Source of the DNA: Limnomonas spitsbergensis | Lineage: Eukaryota; Chlorophyta; Chlorophyceae; Chlamydomonadales | DNA: 64,000 nt | Assembly: GCA_037349105.1 (NCBI GenBank) | Contig: JAYJMM010000120.1 | Span: 2,005,001 to 2,069,000, forward strand | Direction: 5' to 3' | In this document: piece by piece, positions 22,501-34,942 of the stretch | Position numbering within the stretch: position 1 is the first letter of the stretch | Layout of the letters: every line of letters starts with the position of its first letter | The notes under the pieces: generated by a model | The model's database searches: none | The model's input: only the letters and a program-made list of their open reading frames with translations | What the model was told of the DNA's origin: nothing | Position numbers and translations under genes: made by a program

Positions 22501-25500
22501 CCGCGCGTGCCGTCAATCGGGTCCAGCACCCAGTGGCGGCCAGAGGGGCCTCCATCAGAGCAGCCCAGGTCTGCAGTTCAGGGGGAGCAAAAGGAACACA
22601 TCATACGGAGAAACCGAGAGGAACAGGCACCCAATGGGGACCAGAGGGACCACTGTCAGGGCAACGCAGGTCTGAGGGTCGGGAGAAAAGAAGGGAGCAA
22701 GTGTGAGACAGGCATCTAGTGGCAGCCTGAGGGTCATCCTCCACCAGACCATCACAGCATGCCAGGTTTGCAGGGCAAAGGGAGAAAAGGAGGAAGGCAC
22801 CCAGTCACCCAGTTGGACCTCCATCATCATAGCAGCCCAGGTCAACAGGGCCTGTCGGGGTAAGGGAAAAAACAATCTGATATATAGAGGGAGGGTAAGG
22901 GGCACAGCAGCAGTTAGAGGGGCCTTCATTAGAACAGCTTCGGTCTTCTGGGTAGTGGGGAGCAAAAGGAAAGAGTGAGGGACAGGCAACTAGAGGGGGG
23001 GAGTGGCGGCCAGAGGGCCCCCCATCAGAGTTATCCGGGTCGGTAGGGCAGGGGGAGCGCAGGGAAAAGATCGCAAGGAAAGCAAGGGGCAGGAATAAAG
23101 CGGGGACCAGAGGAGCCTCCATCAGAGTATCCCAGGTCTGCAAGACAGGAGGGGCAGGGGGGAAAGCATCCCAAGGAGAAAAAGAGAGAGACAGATTGTT
23201 GCTTCAACTCCTTGGTTTTCCATGAGGAGCCAGGCTGGAAGTCAGTGCTAAGTAGTGGACGGACGCGGTAGGACTGCACTCCCAAGGAAAACTCAAAAGC
23301 TCGAGTTTTCCAGATTCATTAGAGTGAATGTGTGTTTTAAGAGAAGAAATGCCGCGGCGGATGATGCTGTATTGCTGAGTCTAGGCAAGCGGCATACCCT
23401 GAACAATGAGATTGACCACATCCTTCGGGGATTTTTAAACCCCAATCCCCTAAACCAATCCCCTCACCAATGAGCTTGACCACCTCCTCCGGGGACAGGT
23501 GCGCTGAGGACTCCTCCTCGCTGACAATGCTATTGACCAGGGCTGTGATCCGCTCAAGCATGGCCCGACCCTCTGGCGCCCTGTTAAGAGAGGGGGAAGG
23601 GAGCGGGACTAGCTGGGCATTACAGGTAGGCCAAGCAGGAAGATACGTCTCCCTCCTTGATATTTTGTGGCCGCTGGGCAAGGTCATGGTCCGACCTTGC
23701 TAGCAGCAGCAGTGAGGTAGGACAGTTTATGTCTTCGGTGCTAGACTGCTAGGCCATGGTTTCCTCTCCCCGCTATTTCACGTCTGCTAAGCAAGGTCGT
23801 GATTTTCTCTCCCCTCTATTTCATGCAATGCCGAACAAGGTCGTGGTTTTCTTTCAGCTCTTTCATGTCTGCCGAGCACTCAAGATCATGGTCCTGCCCG
23901 CCTTCTATTTCATGTCTGCCGAACAAGGTCATGGTCTCCTCCCCTGCTCTTTCATGTCTGCTGAGGAAGGTCATGGTCCTGCCCCCTGTGTTATTTCGCA
24001 TCCACAACACAAACTCCCCCCTGCTATTCCATGTCACAAAAGTAGGCCATGGAACTCCCTCCCTGCATTTCTATTTATCCTCAAGAGTTTGGGCACTTGA
24101 TCGCGCCCACGTTCGACCCCGACTACAAGTCCGAGTACCCGTACGTCGCGTTGCCCTCGTACTCCTGGAGAAGTACGAGGGCAACGCGACGTACGGGTAC
24201 TCGGACTTGTAGTCGGGGTCGAACGTGGGCGCGATCAAGTGTCCGAACTCTTGAGGATAAATATAAATGCAGGGAGGGAGTTCCATGGCCTAATTTCTCA
24301 GCACGTTAATCCCGTGAGGGCAGCCCTAGAAGACAATTTACCTAAAGCTAGCTATTTATAGCTAAGTAGCTTCTCTCATCACGAGCGGCCTATGCATCAT
24401 GCGGGAGCGCACATGCAGCAGCCAAATGCTTGGTTTCAGATTCATCAGACTGTCTGCTCAGACTGCCTGCCCGTCCACAGCAGCAGCTGAGAAAGAAGCA
24501 AGAAGAAGAAAAGGCAAGAAGTAGAGGCAGAAGAAGCAAGTAGGAGAAGCAGAAGTAGGAACAGCAGCAGCTGCAGCAGTAGCACTTGCCTGCTCCCTTA
24601 ATTAGAAGAAATCCCGATCATGTATCTGTTAAGAGTCATATCTTCAGTCCCCTCTCCTATCACCAGATGGTCATGCTGCTTCGACAAGCCTAGCCATGTC
24701 ACCCATGCCACCCAAGCTGCATGACAGGCTGAGGCTGCATCACTAACTCATGCACCTATGCCGACCAGGTTGCATGCCCAACGTGCATGCCCAAGCTGCA
24801 TGGGCGACTCAAGCGCCCATGCCACCATGCTGCATACCCATGCCACCCAGGCTACATGCCCCATGCCACTCATGTTGCATGACCCATGCAGTCCATGCTG
24901 TCCATGTCACCCAAGCCCCAGGCTGCCACAGCCGCATGACTCATGGCTCACGTTAGGCTTGCAGAATCTTTCTCCCCAACCATGGACAGCAGTAGTCCTG
25001 ACCGCGATAATGCCCATGCGACGACGGCTTGTGCGCCGTAGTCCGCCACAGTCACCGGTGAATCGTCCATCTTGTCCACCTTTTCAACGTCCATGAGCTG
25101 TACCTGGACGGACTAAAGTGCGATCGGACGGGAGGTGAGATGATAAAGGAGAAGAGAATTGGAGAGGGGGGAAATAGGTACAATGGGAGGCAGAGATGAA
25201 AGCGGAGGGAGGTGTTAGCAGGTGAAGAGGCCCAACAAATTAGGGGGCAGGAGGGAGGGGGTATTGAGGGGGTAGGTTTGGCCTAAGGAAGGCATGATGC
25301 ACATCAGAAGAGCTGAGGAGAACTATTGAGGGTTTCAGGTTCCATGGGTCAAACAGAAGTTGGGAAAGATGCACATCAGAGGAGCTTAAGAGTGAGGAGA
25401 GCTGTTGGGCCGAGGGGTAGCATGGGAAGGACATGTTTGGCTGTGGCTGGGCAGAATCCCGGCAGAATCCAGACAAACCCATGTAGCATAGAATAGGGAA

Positions 25501-25975
25501 CGAAAACAGTAAAAGGAGCACATGTGCATTTCCAGAAATATATAAAGAAAAGCAAAACCAGCAGTCAATCATGACATTGCCATGGATCCCACACGATGGT
25601 AGCATGACGGGCAAAGCTATTTGTGCATGCCATGATCAGGTGAGCAAGGGTTTATCGACCCTTTCCGGGTTGATGAGAACCCAGGCGTGTGTGCGTCAGC
25701 TACGTACGTTCATCGGGGCATACCTGGCAAAGCATGGCTGCCAGGCGCACAGCCGCGCAGGCTTGCTCCAGCTCCATCCGATACGGCGCGTCACCTATCT
25801 CAGCTACGGATGCGATAGTTGCTGCAGTTGTTGATGCAGAGGAGAAGGTGGCAGTATATGAAGGGGCAATGGGGGAATGGGCAACCATGACGCCTGCAGA
25901 CATCGTGCGAGAGGCAGTTGCCCAGCCAGCAGGAGTTCGAGTGCTCACGGCGCTAACGGATTTTCTCTGCAGCAT
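19524..25975 (-). CDS. SAL1: SAL1/HAL2-type 3'(2'),5'-bisphosphate nucleotidase
   Basis: Seven exons, minus strand: 25975-25724, 25103-24952, 23580-23468, 22570-22407, 22208-21975, 21146-21002, 19702-19524; total 1239 nt, 412 aa, all GT-AG and in frame. Family members hydrolyse PAP to AMP and phosphate (some also inositol phosphates). They need Mg2+ and are inhibited by Li+. The plant enzyme acts in chloroplasts and mitochondria and controls PAP retrograde signalling. Metal-site motifs are complete: DDSPVTVADYGAQ (Asp98, Asp105), VGEKD (Glu128), WVLDPIDGTRGF (Asp189, Asp192) and KIWDHAAG (Asp350). DSQVKYG is also present. The first 60 or so residues are Ser/Thr/Ala/Arg-rich and fit an organelle transit peptide; this is inference. 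A TGTAA signal lies at 19500-19504, 20 bases past the stop. Introns hold several tandem arrays and a large palindrome. Confidence 0.93.
20452..20965. repeat. Intronic 21-bp minisatellite
   Basis: About 24 nearly identical copies of a 21-bp unit (attatcgtaccgggtaaccg plus one base) in the last SAL1 intron. Seven codons fit one unit, so long false frames arise on both strands (IIVPGNR on plus, MRLPGTI on minus). It is flanked by degenerate taccgta-type sequence from about 20300. Confidence 0.95.
22641..23160 (-). repeat. Six echoes of SAL1 exon 4 start
   Basis: Diverged tandem copies of the exon 4 start with its acceptor, spaced about 90-110 bp apart. They start near 22641, 22724, 22811, 22912, 23010 and 23106. 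On the minus strand the true exon reads DLGCSDGGPSGRH. Echoes read DLGYSDGGSSG, DNSDGGPSGRH and DLGCYDDGGPTG before going out of frame. All lie in the intron between exons 3 and 4. Confidence 0.85.
23745..24000. repeat. Degenerate ~45-bp tandem repeat
   Basis: About six diverged units built on ctatttcatgtctgc and aaggtcatggtcctgcc in the SAL1 intron between exons 2 and 3. Confidence 0.7.
24043..24292. repeat. 250-bp near-perfect palindrome (hairpin)
   Basis: Arms 24043-24163 and 24172-24292 (121 bp each) surround an 8-base spacer (cctggaga). By eye only three arm positions fail to pair. The arms are coding-like: read inward from either end the arm encodes EFGHLIAPTFDPDYKSEYPY and then VALPSY. 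That protein matches nothing else in the window. The palindrome sits in the SAL1 intron between exons 2 and 3, so the primary transcript would fold into a long hairpin. Confidence 0.95.
24690..24930. repeat. Degenerate CATGCCACCCAAGCTGCATG repeat
   Basis: Irregular 20-25-bp units based on ccatgccacccaagctgcat, strongly diverged, in the same SAL1 intron as the palindrome. Confidence 0.6.
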
Positions 25976-27635
25976 TGATAAACGTGTAAGAGGCTCAGAG
26001 CGTAGGAAGGAGCGATGGAAGGGTTGCTCTGGCTCGTTGGGTTTTCAAAATAGTAGCTGAGAGGGAAGGTGCTCGCGGTGGGGCAATCAAGCGAAGCGTC
26101 GCTGCTGAGCCCGGGTCCCGCCTTTCACAGTTTGAACGAATGACCAATCAACTACTGGTATGCAGGTGATTGGCTGTATATCGGCTGTATGTCAGACAAA
26201 ATAAGGCGATTTATCTCACATTGCAGTCCATGCACATCACACCTGACTGCTTCGATGTCAACTGTCAAACGTTGCACACTGTGACACAGGTGATGGCAGG
26301 TAACTGCTAAGTAGCTGCTGCAGCCGCCATGTGGCATACCCCCCTTTTCGCAGCCTGAACTCTGTGATCTGCTCCTAGATCCGTGTCCTAGATCCTAGAT
26401 CTCGAATGCCATTGATGCGGCGATGATGCGGCTGGCGAAAATAGAAATGCTGGTGCGTGTCGTCTACGCCAACCCGACTTTCTGCAGGCATCAGACGTCC
26501 GAGCTGCGCCTTTGCCTCGCAATCAATGAAGTTACACTACTGGTCCTGCTAATACAGCTGCAACGGCGCCCAACTGTCGCCTCGCTATCGTTGCATGCAG
26601 ATATCATGTACCGAGCATCTTGTGCAAGGTGCTCATGGTGGTGTGCGCCCCATACCTCTACAAATGTAGTGTAGGTAATCACCTTGCGTTCCACTAGGCT
26701 GTGCTTCAATCTTGGTCTTTTTACAAGACTTTGCGTCTCTCGCCGTCCCCTCGGCATTATTGAACTTGCCCCTTTCCCATTTCTTCATTCGTGTCTTGGG
26801 TGAGGCGGTGAGCAGAAAGCCTTGCGGCACAACTTGCCGCCTTGGATGGCCTGGAGTGGGATGGTGACATCACGTAATTTTTTGTGTTTATGGCTGACTC
26901 CAATCTTTACCTTAAGGGCATTTTCTTTTGCTTTGAAAGTCTCCGTCACTGTCTAGGAGCCACTTAAAGATGCCCTTCACATTGTAGCTCTTGGTAGTTT
27001 CTTCGAGCCAGGTCTTTGGGGCTTTAGGTCTCTGCCTGGTCACCATATGTTGGTGTGGCAGGCTTTCATAAGCCTCACAAGTCATGTTCCTTGTGTGAGG
27101 TGCTCTTGTAACGTTGTAGGGATCTTAAGGTTTTGTTTGCTCTTCGGTGATTGCCCTGACCTGGGCTGAACCAGCTCTCCATCTGTTTGGTTTATAAATC
27201 TCCAGGGGATGACAGCTGCTTAGCGTTCGGACACCAGTTGTAGGAAGTGACTTCGATTGGACAGATTTTGATTAATGGCTTCGGCCAACCAGGAGGTGGA
27301 TCTCCAAGCCCTGGAAACCTTGACTATCCCTGAGGAAAAGAAAGAGGTCAGAAGGTAAGAGAACCCACAACACCCATTCGTCTGCCAAAATGTAATTAGA
27401 ACTTTCTCCAACACCGTTCAGCGGACTCCAGCATTTCGTCCATTGCAGGAGAAGGGCCTGGCATGCCACCATTTGAAACACGCCCAGCAGGGCACCGGAC
27501 AAATGAATACCGGTTTACATATATATCAGTCTCTCATTACCAAACAAACTGCCCAGCGCAGCCATGCAGACTGCGGGGTACCCACCCACTCCGCCTAATT
27601 AAATTACAAGATGCACCAGCAATATGTCTACGTTC
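25976..27635. other. Intergenic with decayed coding-like remnant
   Basis: Region between the SAL1 start and the MET1 stop. On the minus strand, about 26800-27080 has coding-like pieces in different frames (ETTKSYNVKGIFKWLLDS, then FKAKENALKVKIGVSH). They are interrupted by frame changes and may come from an old transposon. I recognise no family. A TGTAA at 27604-27608 probably belongs to the MET1 3' end. The rest shows nothing supportable. Confidence 0.35.
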
Positions 27636-30600
27636 TCATTTCTTGCCAAAAAAGTTGAAGGTCGCGTTGATGGCTCCCCAGTTGAAGACTGGCTCGTCAA
27701 ACTTGTCGAGGATGACCTGGAGGGAGGGGTCGTGAAAAATCAAACATTTGACACAGTTCTTGCTTCGAGTCATACATGTATGCTTAGGTCGTGCTGTTTA
27801 CAGCAGCTACGAATCCACCCAATAGCCTTTATTGAAAAGGTAAGGCAGTGCAGGACTGCGAGTAAACCTAAGTCCTAGCTCGCAGGAATAGACCAACAGG
27901 GACGCAAATCCGCATCTCGGCTGCCGAGTCTTGCGCTTGGACAAGATCAGATGTTGGAGAAACTTGAACAGGGCCTGTGATCTTTACGAGTGGGCGTCGT
28001 TCACAACATCTGACTCCGGTAAGAACTCTCCCAACTGCCTGGCACAAGCGAGGACCTGGGCTATTTGGCCGGCCAGCTGCGACTTCTCTGGTGCAATTCC
28101 CACCAGCCCTTCACGCATTCCATGCCGAGAAGCTCACAGTTCTTATCAGGGTGACCATTGTGTAAAAACATACATGCTCCCAATGGGGGGCTGTCATCGT
28201 CCACGCACGCTGATCAGCACAGTTCTTGAAATCACATTTATTTTTCATTTAGTATTCCCTGTTGACAAACCTGGAACTTTGGCGAGCTCCTGATGTTGGT
28301 GAGGTTCTTGTCCTTGCGGATCTGGTCGTAGTTGTCGAACCCGGCGTTAAGGCACGCTTGGATCGACTTGAGGCCCTCCTCAACCTGCAACCAAGTAGAG
28401 AGTCATCACCTTATAACTCTACTGGTGCGCAAGGTTGGCATTATATTTTGAGGGGGAAAAGTATAGGGGTAGCTTGATCCATCCCTCATGGCACCTATTG
28501 CACAAGGTTGCAGACAAAAAGATTTCAAATCATCGACCACATACAAATAATGGGCTCAGGCACTGCCAACCACCCGATCCCCAATCTTTGCGTTCACCAG
28601 CCGTCTAAACTAAATAACTGCGAGCTCGTCACAACTCGTGTGACTTCTGCATTCAATATTAATACTCCGAGGCCTTTGACCACCCTGCCTCCTTCCCCTC
28701 CCGCCCCCACGTCCACCCCTCCGCTCACGTTTTCGAGCATGGAGTAGCAGCAAGCAATGTTATACTGCGTGACCTTGTAGATGGGTGTGACGCGCGAGAA
28801 GTTGTCACCCACGTAGTTGCGGGGCTCCATGGACAAGATGTCCTCAAAATCGATGAGGGAACCCTGGAGATGGAAGCAGGGCGACAGTGAACCGTTAGAG
28901 GTGGCAAGGCTCCTTGGACAAGATGTCCTCAAAATTTATGAGGGAGCCCTGGACATAAAAGCAGGGCAACAGTGAATCGTGAGAGGGGTGCAGAGGACAC
29001 AGCAAATAGCAAAAGAGGTGCGGCACAACACTCACTTGGATGTCGCCGCCCTTGAACTTTGCAAGGGCGTCGTCAAACAGCTCACGACGTTTGCGCTCAC
29101 TCTCCTTGCGAGCGACGTAGTTGCGCTCCTGGATCTCCTTAGTGCCTGTGCATAGGTTGCAGTGCACGCAAGTTGCAGAGTGGAGGTTGTGGAGTGAAGT
29201 GTTGAGTGGGAACACGGAAAAAATGGCGTATATATTGAATCTCCATATACAAACCTGCGATACTTGTTCAAAGCATCATACCACACCTGTATATTCATAC
29301 TACCATACTTAATATATTCAAATTACCAGACGTCAAGGCCATCACTCTCACTGGCCAAGTAAATATAGCAAGCAGGAAAACAGACCATTATAATCTACCA
29401 GGACACATAAATTTACTTAGGGCCGCCTATTCCTGGTTCTCAAAAAAATCAAAATTCCGTGATACAATCCTCAGACCTGGTGATAGCGCGGATAGGGGAT
29501 CGGCCCCAGGCTGATTTGTTTTATGTCTGTGTGTGTGGGGGGGGGGTCACATTTATTTCAGAGTCATGCTGCTGACCTACCTGCTCCGTAATTCCCTCCG
29601 TTGCGCTCCTTCTTCATCATCTTGTCCGAGTCGGTGGAATCGTCCTGTGGAGGTTATGGCAAGGAGTATCAGTTTATAGCAAGGCAAGGTCAGGAGTGTT
29701 CAGTTTACGGCAAGGCAATACAAGGAGTGTCAGTTTACGGCAAGGAGTCAAGAAGGGCACAGGCAAGGAAGAGACAGGCGCGCCCCATTGAGATCAACAA
29801 ACAACACACCCTAGCACATGAACTATGGAGTCAACCCATTTTGCGCAGCATTTGTCCCCAGCAGCAATATTCCCCTTACCTTCAGTACTCACCGGTCCCC
29901 ATAGTTGTTTCTGTTCCCTTATTTGCGATTGTTTCATCCTCTAGCTACGATTGTTTCATCCTCTAGCTACGATTGTTTCATCATCTACCCATCCCCAGCA
30001 GCCCTGTCCCTCACCTCCAGTGCTGACATATCCCCGTTGTTGCGCTTGATCTTCATCCACACGTTGCCATTCCTCGTCCTGATGGCGTACATGATCTGAG
30101 GGCCGGCGGCAAACAACCAGGGCATAAGAGATTTCATAAAAGCTGGCCTGGACATATGAATATTTCTATGTACGGTTTGCATGTTCCCAGGCAGACCGCA
30201 TGATAATTACATCAGGATTTGAAGCCCAGTAGTTGAGTTCCTGGACGCCAGCTCTTTGCGAGATATTCGGCTGAAAATAAAGGGCAGATGGCATGCCGTG
30301 CTCTTCCTAAAACTGCACATTGCCAGCGCTTCGACCGTGGATTTAACCAGAGGAGTTAACCTTGCATAACCTGTTTCTGTCGTTTATTTACCAGCGCCTT
30401 CCAAGGGCATGAGCCCATGATGATGCGGTGCAAGGCTCAATGAAGTTTGAAGGCTAACTATTTATCATCAAAAGCTTTCGTTAACACATTAAGCAAAACA
30501 CTTGCTTGTTAAAGACCTCTTAGACATTAGAGAGCTGGCAAGACCCCTAATGGAGCGCGCCATGGCACGCCTCCATTGCAAAAGGGATCAATAGCAGTGC

Positions 30601-32464
30601 TATGCCATTGCGCCGTATTTCAGAAATCGTGTAAGTAATTACGGTCCTTTGATGGGAAAAGAAGCTGCATTTGCGTTCAAATAACGGTGACTGAAAGTCA
30701 GTTACGCAATTCAGCCACCGTAAGGACCATGACTCGCAGAGCACTGGTCAACATGCCTGCAAGAAGATGCAAAAGGATTGTCCATCTTATTTCCTCCCTA
30801 CCCTGAAGTCTCCAACCATAATGTTTGAGACGCCTGTTCGGCCCTTCGAAGAACAAGCTCTACGTCCCCTGCTGCTCGTCAGGGTCTATGGAGAGCAAAT
30901 GGGCTACTGATACGGTCACGAATCCCATGCACCCTCTTGACACCCATGGCTGAACCACACATGGACCTCACTAGACATGTCTTCCGTGCCCCAGTCTTTG
31001 TTAAAGATCCTCGTATCCTCCCCAAAGCCTCAGTTGTTGAAACAGCGGCAGTTCACCTGAGTCCTTTACCGAATGGGCCAGGCATTGCGGGAAGGAGATG
31101 CGGAATCTGCGAACGCAGTCTGTGCCGCCCTCAGGATCCCTATCAAAGACCCCGGCAGCAAAGTTCCCGAGCATTGTGGCTGGGCTAGATTCAAACCATC
31201 GCTTAAGGTTCCTATGATTTCATCGTTGTTACAGCGCCTACCTATCCACCAAAAACTCCCAATTGTCATTACGCATCCATCCAATGGTGCTCTTCTCAGC
31301 ACACCAATCACACACCCCTCACCTGGCCGAAATTCTGCGCATCCCAGACGTCAGTTCCAAACGAAGCACTAATTTGAACAATCTTGTCCCCAGGCTGCAG
31401 CGCAAAATGCATCAAACGTTAAAACATGGATCATAAGAAATTAAGAACACCGCAATATATGACGACCTGTACATGATGCTGCCGATCAGCTCATGGAATA
31501 AACAGACATGCATGAATGCGTGAGCCATGCATCAGATTCGCTGAAATAGACACGGATAATTCATAGTTCTTACCTGGATCCGGGGATCAGTGCTGCCAAT
31601 CGAGGGGTCGTTCACCAGCACGTAAGCACCGCCATCGTTACCTCGTCCAAACTTGAGGCCAAGGGGCTGGAGCATGGAAGCAACGCAAGGGTCGAGATCA
31701 GTGAAAAAGGCTTTCAGATCAGAGGTCCAATGATTGAGACAACACAGGTAGGGTCTCCCGTGAGGGAGGGCTGCAATACGTTCCATGCCTGCATGGCGCT
31801 GTAGGTGGCGCGAACATGAAACGTGGTAACAACGAGTACCCAGTCATCTAGTCGCAAATTGAAAATGACACGATCAGCAGCACTTCAAATTGACGTCATA
31901 CTCATGCATGCAGCTTCCGGTCCTTGCGGCTGGGAATTTCCCACTTGCATGGCTGATGAGGCGTGGGGTCGATTCTTGATTCCTTATCCCAGAATATTTA
32001 AAAAGACAACAGGGTCAAAGCTTAGCTCCACGAGATGTCTACCTTTGGCACATCGATCTCGATGAACTCATCCTCCGTTGTTGTGGCTGATTGTTGCGCG
32101 GTGGCAGTGGTTGCCACGCTTGACCATCGCCCCTGAGCAGGAATCACGGAAGCCTGGAAGGTAAAGGGATCAGAGTGGTTGTTGATGAGGACTGGATTAA
32201 TTGCGCAAACTCTACTATGAAGGACCAGGCGTTCGAGGGAAGGGACGGTCTGTGCCCGCCGGCCCCACCACATCCCGACTACGGAAACGCAACGGAGCAG
32301 ATGCTGCAAACTCTCGCTCTCGCACAGTGCCATGCTAAGCGAGTCCTCCATGCTCAGACATTTTGCACGGATGTCTTAAAACAGTTTCGCGGGCTTACCT
32401 GATCCTGCAGGAAGCCCATCCTGCGGACGACAGCGTTAGACGCCCTGGATAGGGCGCCGACCAT
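27636..32464 (-). CDS. MET1: MET1/TEF30-type thylakoid PDZ-TPR protein
   Basis: Eleven exons, minus strand: 32464-32399, 32153-32043, 31666-31574, 31394-31323, 30270-30211, 30095-30015, 29644-29581, 29145-29036, 28863-28729, 28384-28271, 27716-27636; total 987 nt, 328 aa. All junctions are GT-AG and in frame. The protein matches the plant MET1 (ZKT)/Chlamydomonas TEF30 family, which sits on the stromal side of thylakoids and helps photosystem II assembly or repair. Residues 1-45 are a likely transit peptide. A PDZ-like segment covers about 60-135 ([28 protein letters not shown]). TPR helices cover about 183-302 ([50 protein letters not shown]). The conserved tail [17 protein letters not shown] ends in GKK. 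Length fits the family. TGTAA at 27604-27608 is a probable poly(A) signal. Confidence 0.93.
28910..28990 (-). repeat. Echo of MET1 exon 9 start
   Basis: Diverged copy of 28824-28905, including the exon 9 acceptor. Shared blocks are ggacaagatgtcctcaaaat, gagcc ctgga and aagcagggc acagtgaa. The exon reads [14 protein letters not shown]; the echo reads [14 protein letters not shown]. It lies in the intron directly upstream of the real exon. Confidence 0.85.
29645..29765. repeat. Short intronic tandem repeat, ~25-30 bp
   Basis: Three to four units based on caaggagtgtcagtttacgg in a MET1 intron. A separate 22-bp triplet (gattgtttcatcctctagct) lies at about 29930-29985 in the same intron. Confidence 0.7.
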
Positions 32465-32859
32465 TGTCGCAACGTTAGGACACCAACAGAGGCTGCGTTT
32501 CAAATTTAGCAGAGCTCCGCGGCAGCGTACCTCTCCATGCACCGAACTGGGGCCCTCGTGGCCGACACCTCTGGCCGAGGGGCGAAGGAGCTTGCATGGC
32601 GTGTAGGGGCGGAAACCTGTTTGTTCAAGAGGAGGGACATTGTGGGGAGGTGCGAAAAGTGGATGGCCAGACCGCGAAAGTCTAATATCTCAAGCCCCTG
32701 ATCTCAGGTGACCGGTTCTGAGCGGGACGCAGTAGCAGACGTCGGGCGGCAGTAGCCCCGACCTCCACACGGCAAATCTGTGGCTGGAAACGAAGATGAT
32801 TCGGGGCAATGCTAGAGACCTAAATTGGGGGGCCAAATCCGAGGGCAAAAAATGACTGG
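32465..32859. other. MET1 5' flank
   Basis: Upstream of the MET1 start. The promoter must lie here, but no core motif was recognised. No other gene is supported. Confidence 0.3.
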
Positions 32860-33750
32860 ACCCCCCCCTCATCCAAAGTTGTAGAGCTTGACGAGAGTAT
32901 TCCAAATTAGGTCTTGTGGCGGATATGGGGGGGAAACGTGGTGCCAAAAAATAGTGTTCTTTCAGAAACAATATTTTTGTAGACATCAGAACGGGACCGT
33001 AGCTAAACCATTGAATTCCTTATGCCAATTGCTGTCGATCTGCGTCATAGATGTAACACACAAAAACCCAGACCCCTCGTAGCCTGCAATTTTGGCATGT
33101 GGGAGTGTCACGACTCCGCAACCCCAAGCACTGTTGTTTCATAATTTCATGTGCCCAATCTTGATTCGAGCAGTGTATTTGCCTCGGTATTTGCTATAAA
33201 TTACCAGTAGGTCATGACAACTTATAAGCATTGTTGAAGGGTCTTAAAAATCACAGACTGGCTCTATGGAACTGCCAACATGGGAAAGAGTGCAAGAAAA
33301 TGACTAAAAGGCTTGCAAAGGAGAAGATCATCTAAGCGACAGCGGACGATAACATCAATATTCTTTCTTGCTCCAGCTTATCCGGCAGCTTTCGCTCTTG
33401 CCCATCCCCTTCGCAATGCCGGCCTCCCCTACTACGGGTACCATTATGACGAGTGAGGTGTTGACCATGAACATCATCTTAAACTGCCTACATGCCCAAT
33501 CGGTGGAGGTCTCTGGTCAGTTGCCAATACCTTCGTACTACAGCTTGAGCATGCCAGCTGGGTTGTCACGTTCCAACAGAGCGCCTGTGACAGAGTGTCC
33601 GTACCGAGGTGATGAGGCCACGCCCAGGCCACTTTACGATGACAACCCCTGGAAGGCCGGAAGATCGAGGAATTTCAGCCAGGTCAGGGGCCATCTACAG
33701 TGGGGTTACGCTACTAGTGTTGAAGGTGCTTAGCCATTTGACATTGGCAA
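32860..33750 (+). repeat. Dispersed repeat B, copy 1
   Basis: Long diverged repeat matching 54930-55760 in the same orientation. Shared blocks in the same order include agacatcaga, tgctgtcgatctgc, aaacccagacccc/aaacccagatcccc, aagggtcttaaaa and caatgcc. It is probably an old transposon with no surviving frame. Confidence 0.6.
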
Positions 33751-34942
33751 ACCAGCTTAATTGGTTGACACCATCAGAAGCGCACTATTGAGCTGATAGG
33801 ACTTGCCCCCTGCCCCCCTCCAGCATTCTGTTTTTACTGTTATATAAAGCTTTTACTAGATTCTGGAGGCAGGTGGGGGGAAGCCAGGGGTCGTTGCACC
33901 TTTTTGATGATGGGGGGGTCGATGTCGGTTTTGTCCCCCCCCCTCGGCAGAATCGACATAGACGACCTGGCACTGAGTGCATCATCCATGTAATCAGCTA
34001 CTGGTATGGCTGACAAGCCCCTGCGACCAAGTACCAACAGCCCTTGGCCAAATTAGGCAAGCTAATCAGGTTTCCGAATCAATATATGCTTATTTTACGC
34101 TACAGGTACATGCACACACAACTTGTCTGCCACATCCTTATGTGTTGGGAAATGAGGAAAATCAATTAATCTTTTTACAGTTAACACCACAAGCTTGGGG
34201 GCACATCGAATTTCCCAGAGAAGCATACCTGTTTGATCAAAACCCATGAAAGGTCGTGGACATGCAAACCCAGCGGAGATTCAGATTTGGGACAGTTGCC
34301 CGCAAACCGGTTTGAACAACAAGTTCATATAGTTGACAGAAATCAAAAGAAACCACCACTGATTTAGCCACCATGGCCTTCCAACCAGCGAGAAACACGC
34401 TGTGGCATTGATAGATCCCCATTATGTATGAAATACCGGTAAGCTGATGAAGAGTTCACACTTTCCACATCCTCAACTGCCCCTGCCGCTGCCGAAGGCT
34501 GAAGGACGGCCATCGCAACCTGCACCTCTGCCAGCGTAACATGAGCACCCTTTTGCGAGCCCCCACCCTCCACTTAAGTTCCATCATCCATGCGCAAAGG
34601 CTGAGGCGTGGCAGCACCAGAGGCTCCGTTTGCACAGCAACGGCGGCGGCAAAAGGTGATACTCCTACCGTCCCCAGCCGCCCGCCCTTCAACAGGCTGC
34701 CTTACGCCACCACCAAGCCCCCCTGGCTCCTCCTCCCCCCAGGATTTCTGCCTTCCCCGCTACAAGCATATCCCGCCACCGCGTCCTTACCCCGCAGCCG
34801 CCTCCGCAGCGGCCCCCGCTCTTCCGGGCCGAGCAGACCATAAGCAGCAGACGATTGCCCCTGCATTCCCCTCCCCTCCTTTAGTCCCTCTTTCTCTGCT
34901 TAATCTTATGGACCCCTTTCCTGCTTGGGGTCCCCCCCCAAG

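Noticed and set aside
24049..24309. Mirror-image 71-86-codon frames on both strands
   Set aside because: They arise from the palindrome. No start, splice context or continuation supports a gene there, although the arm may derive from one.
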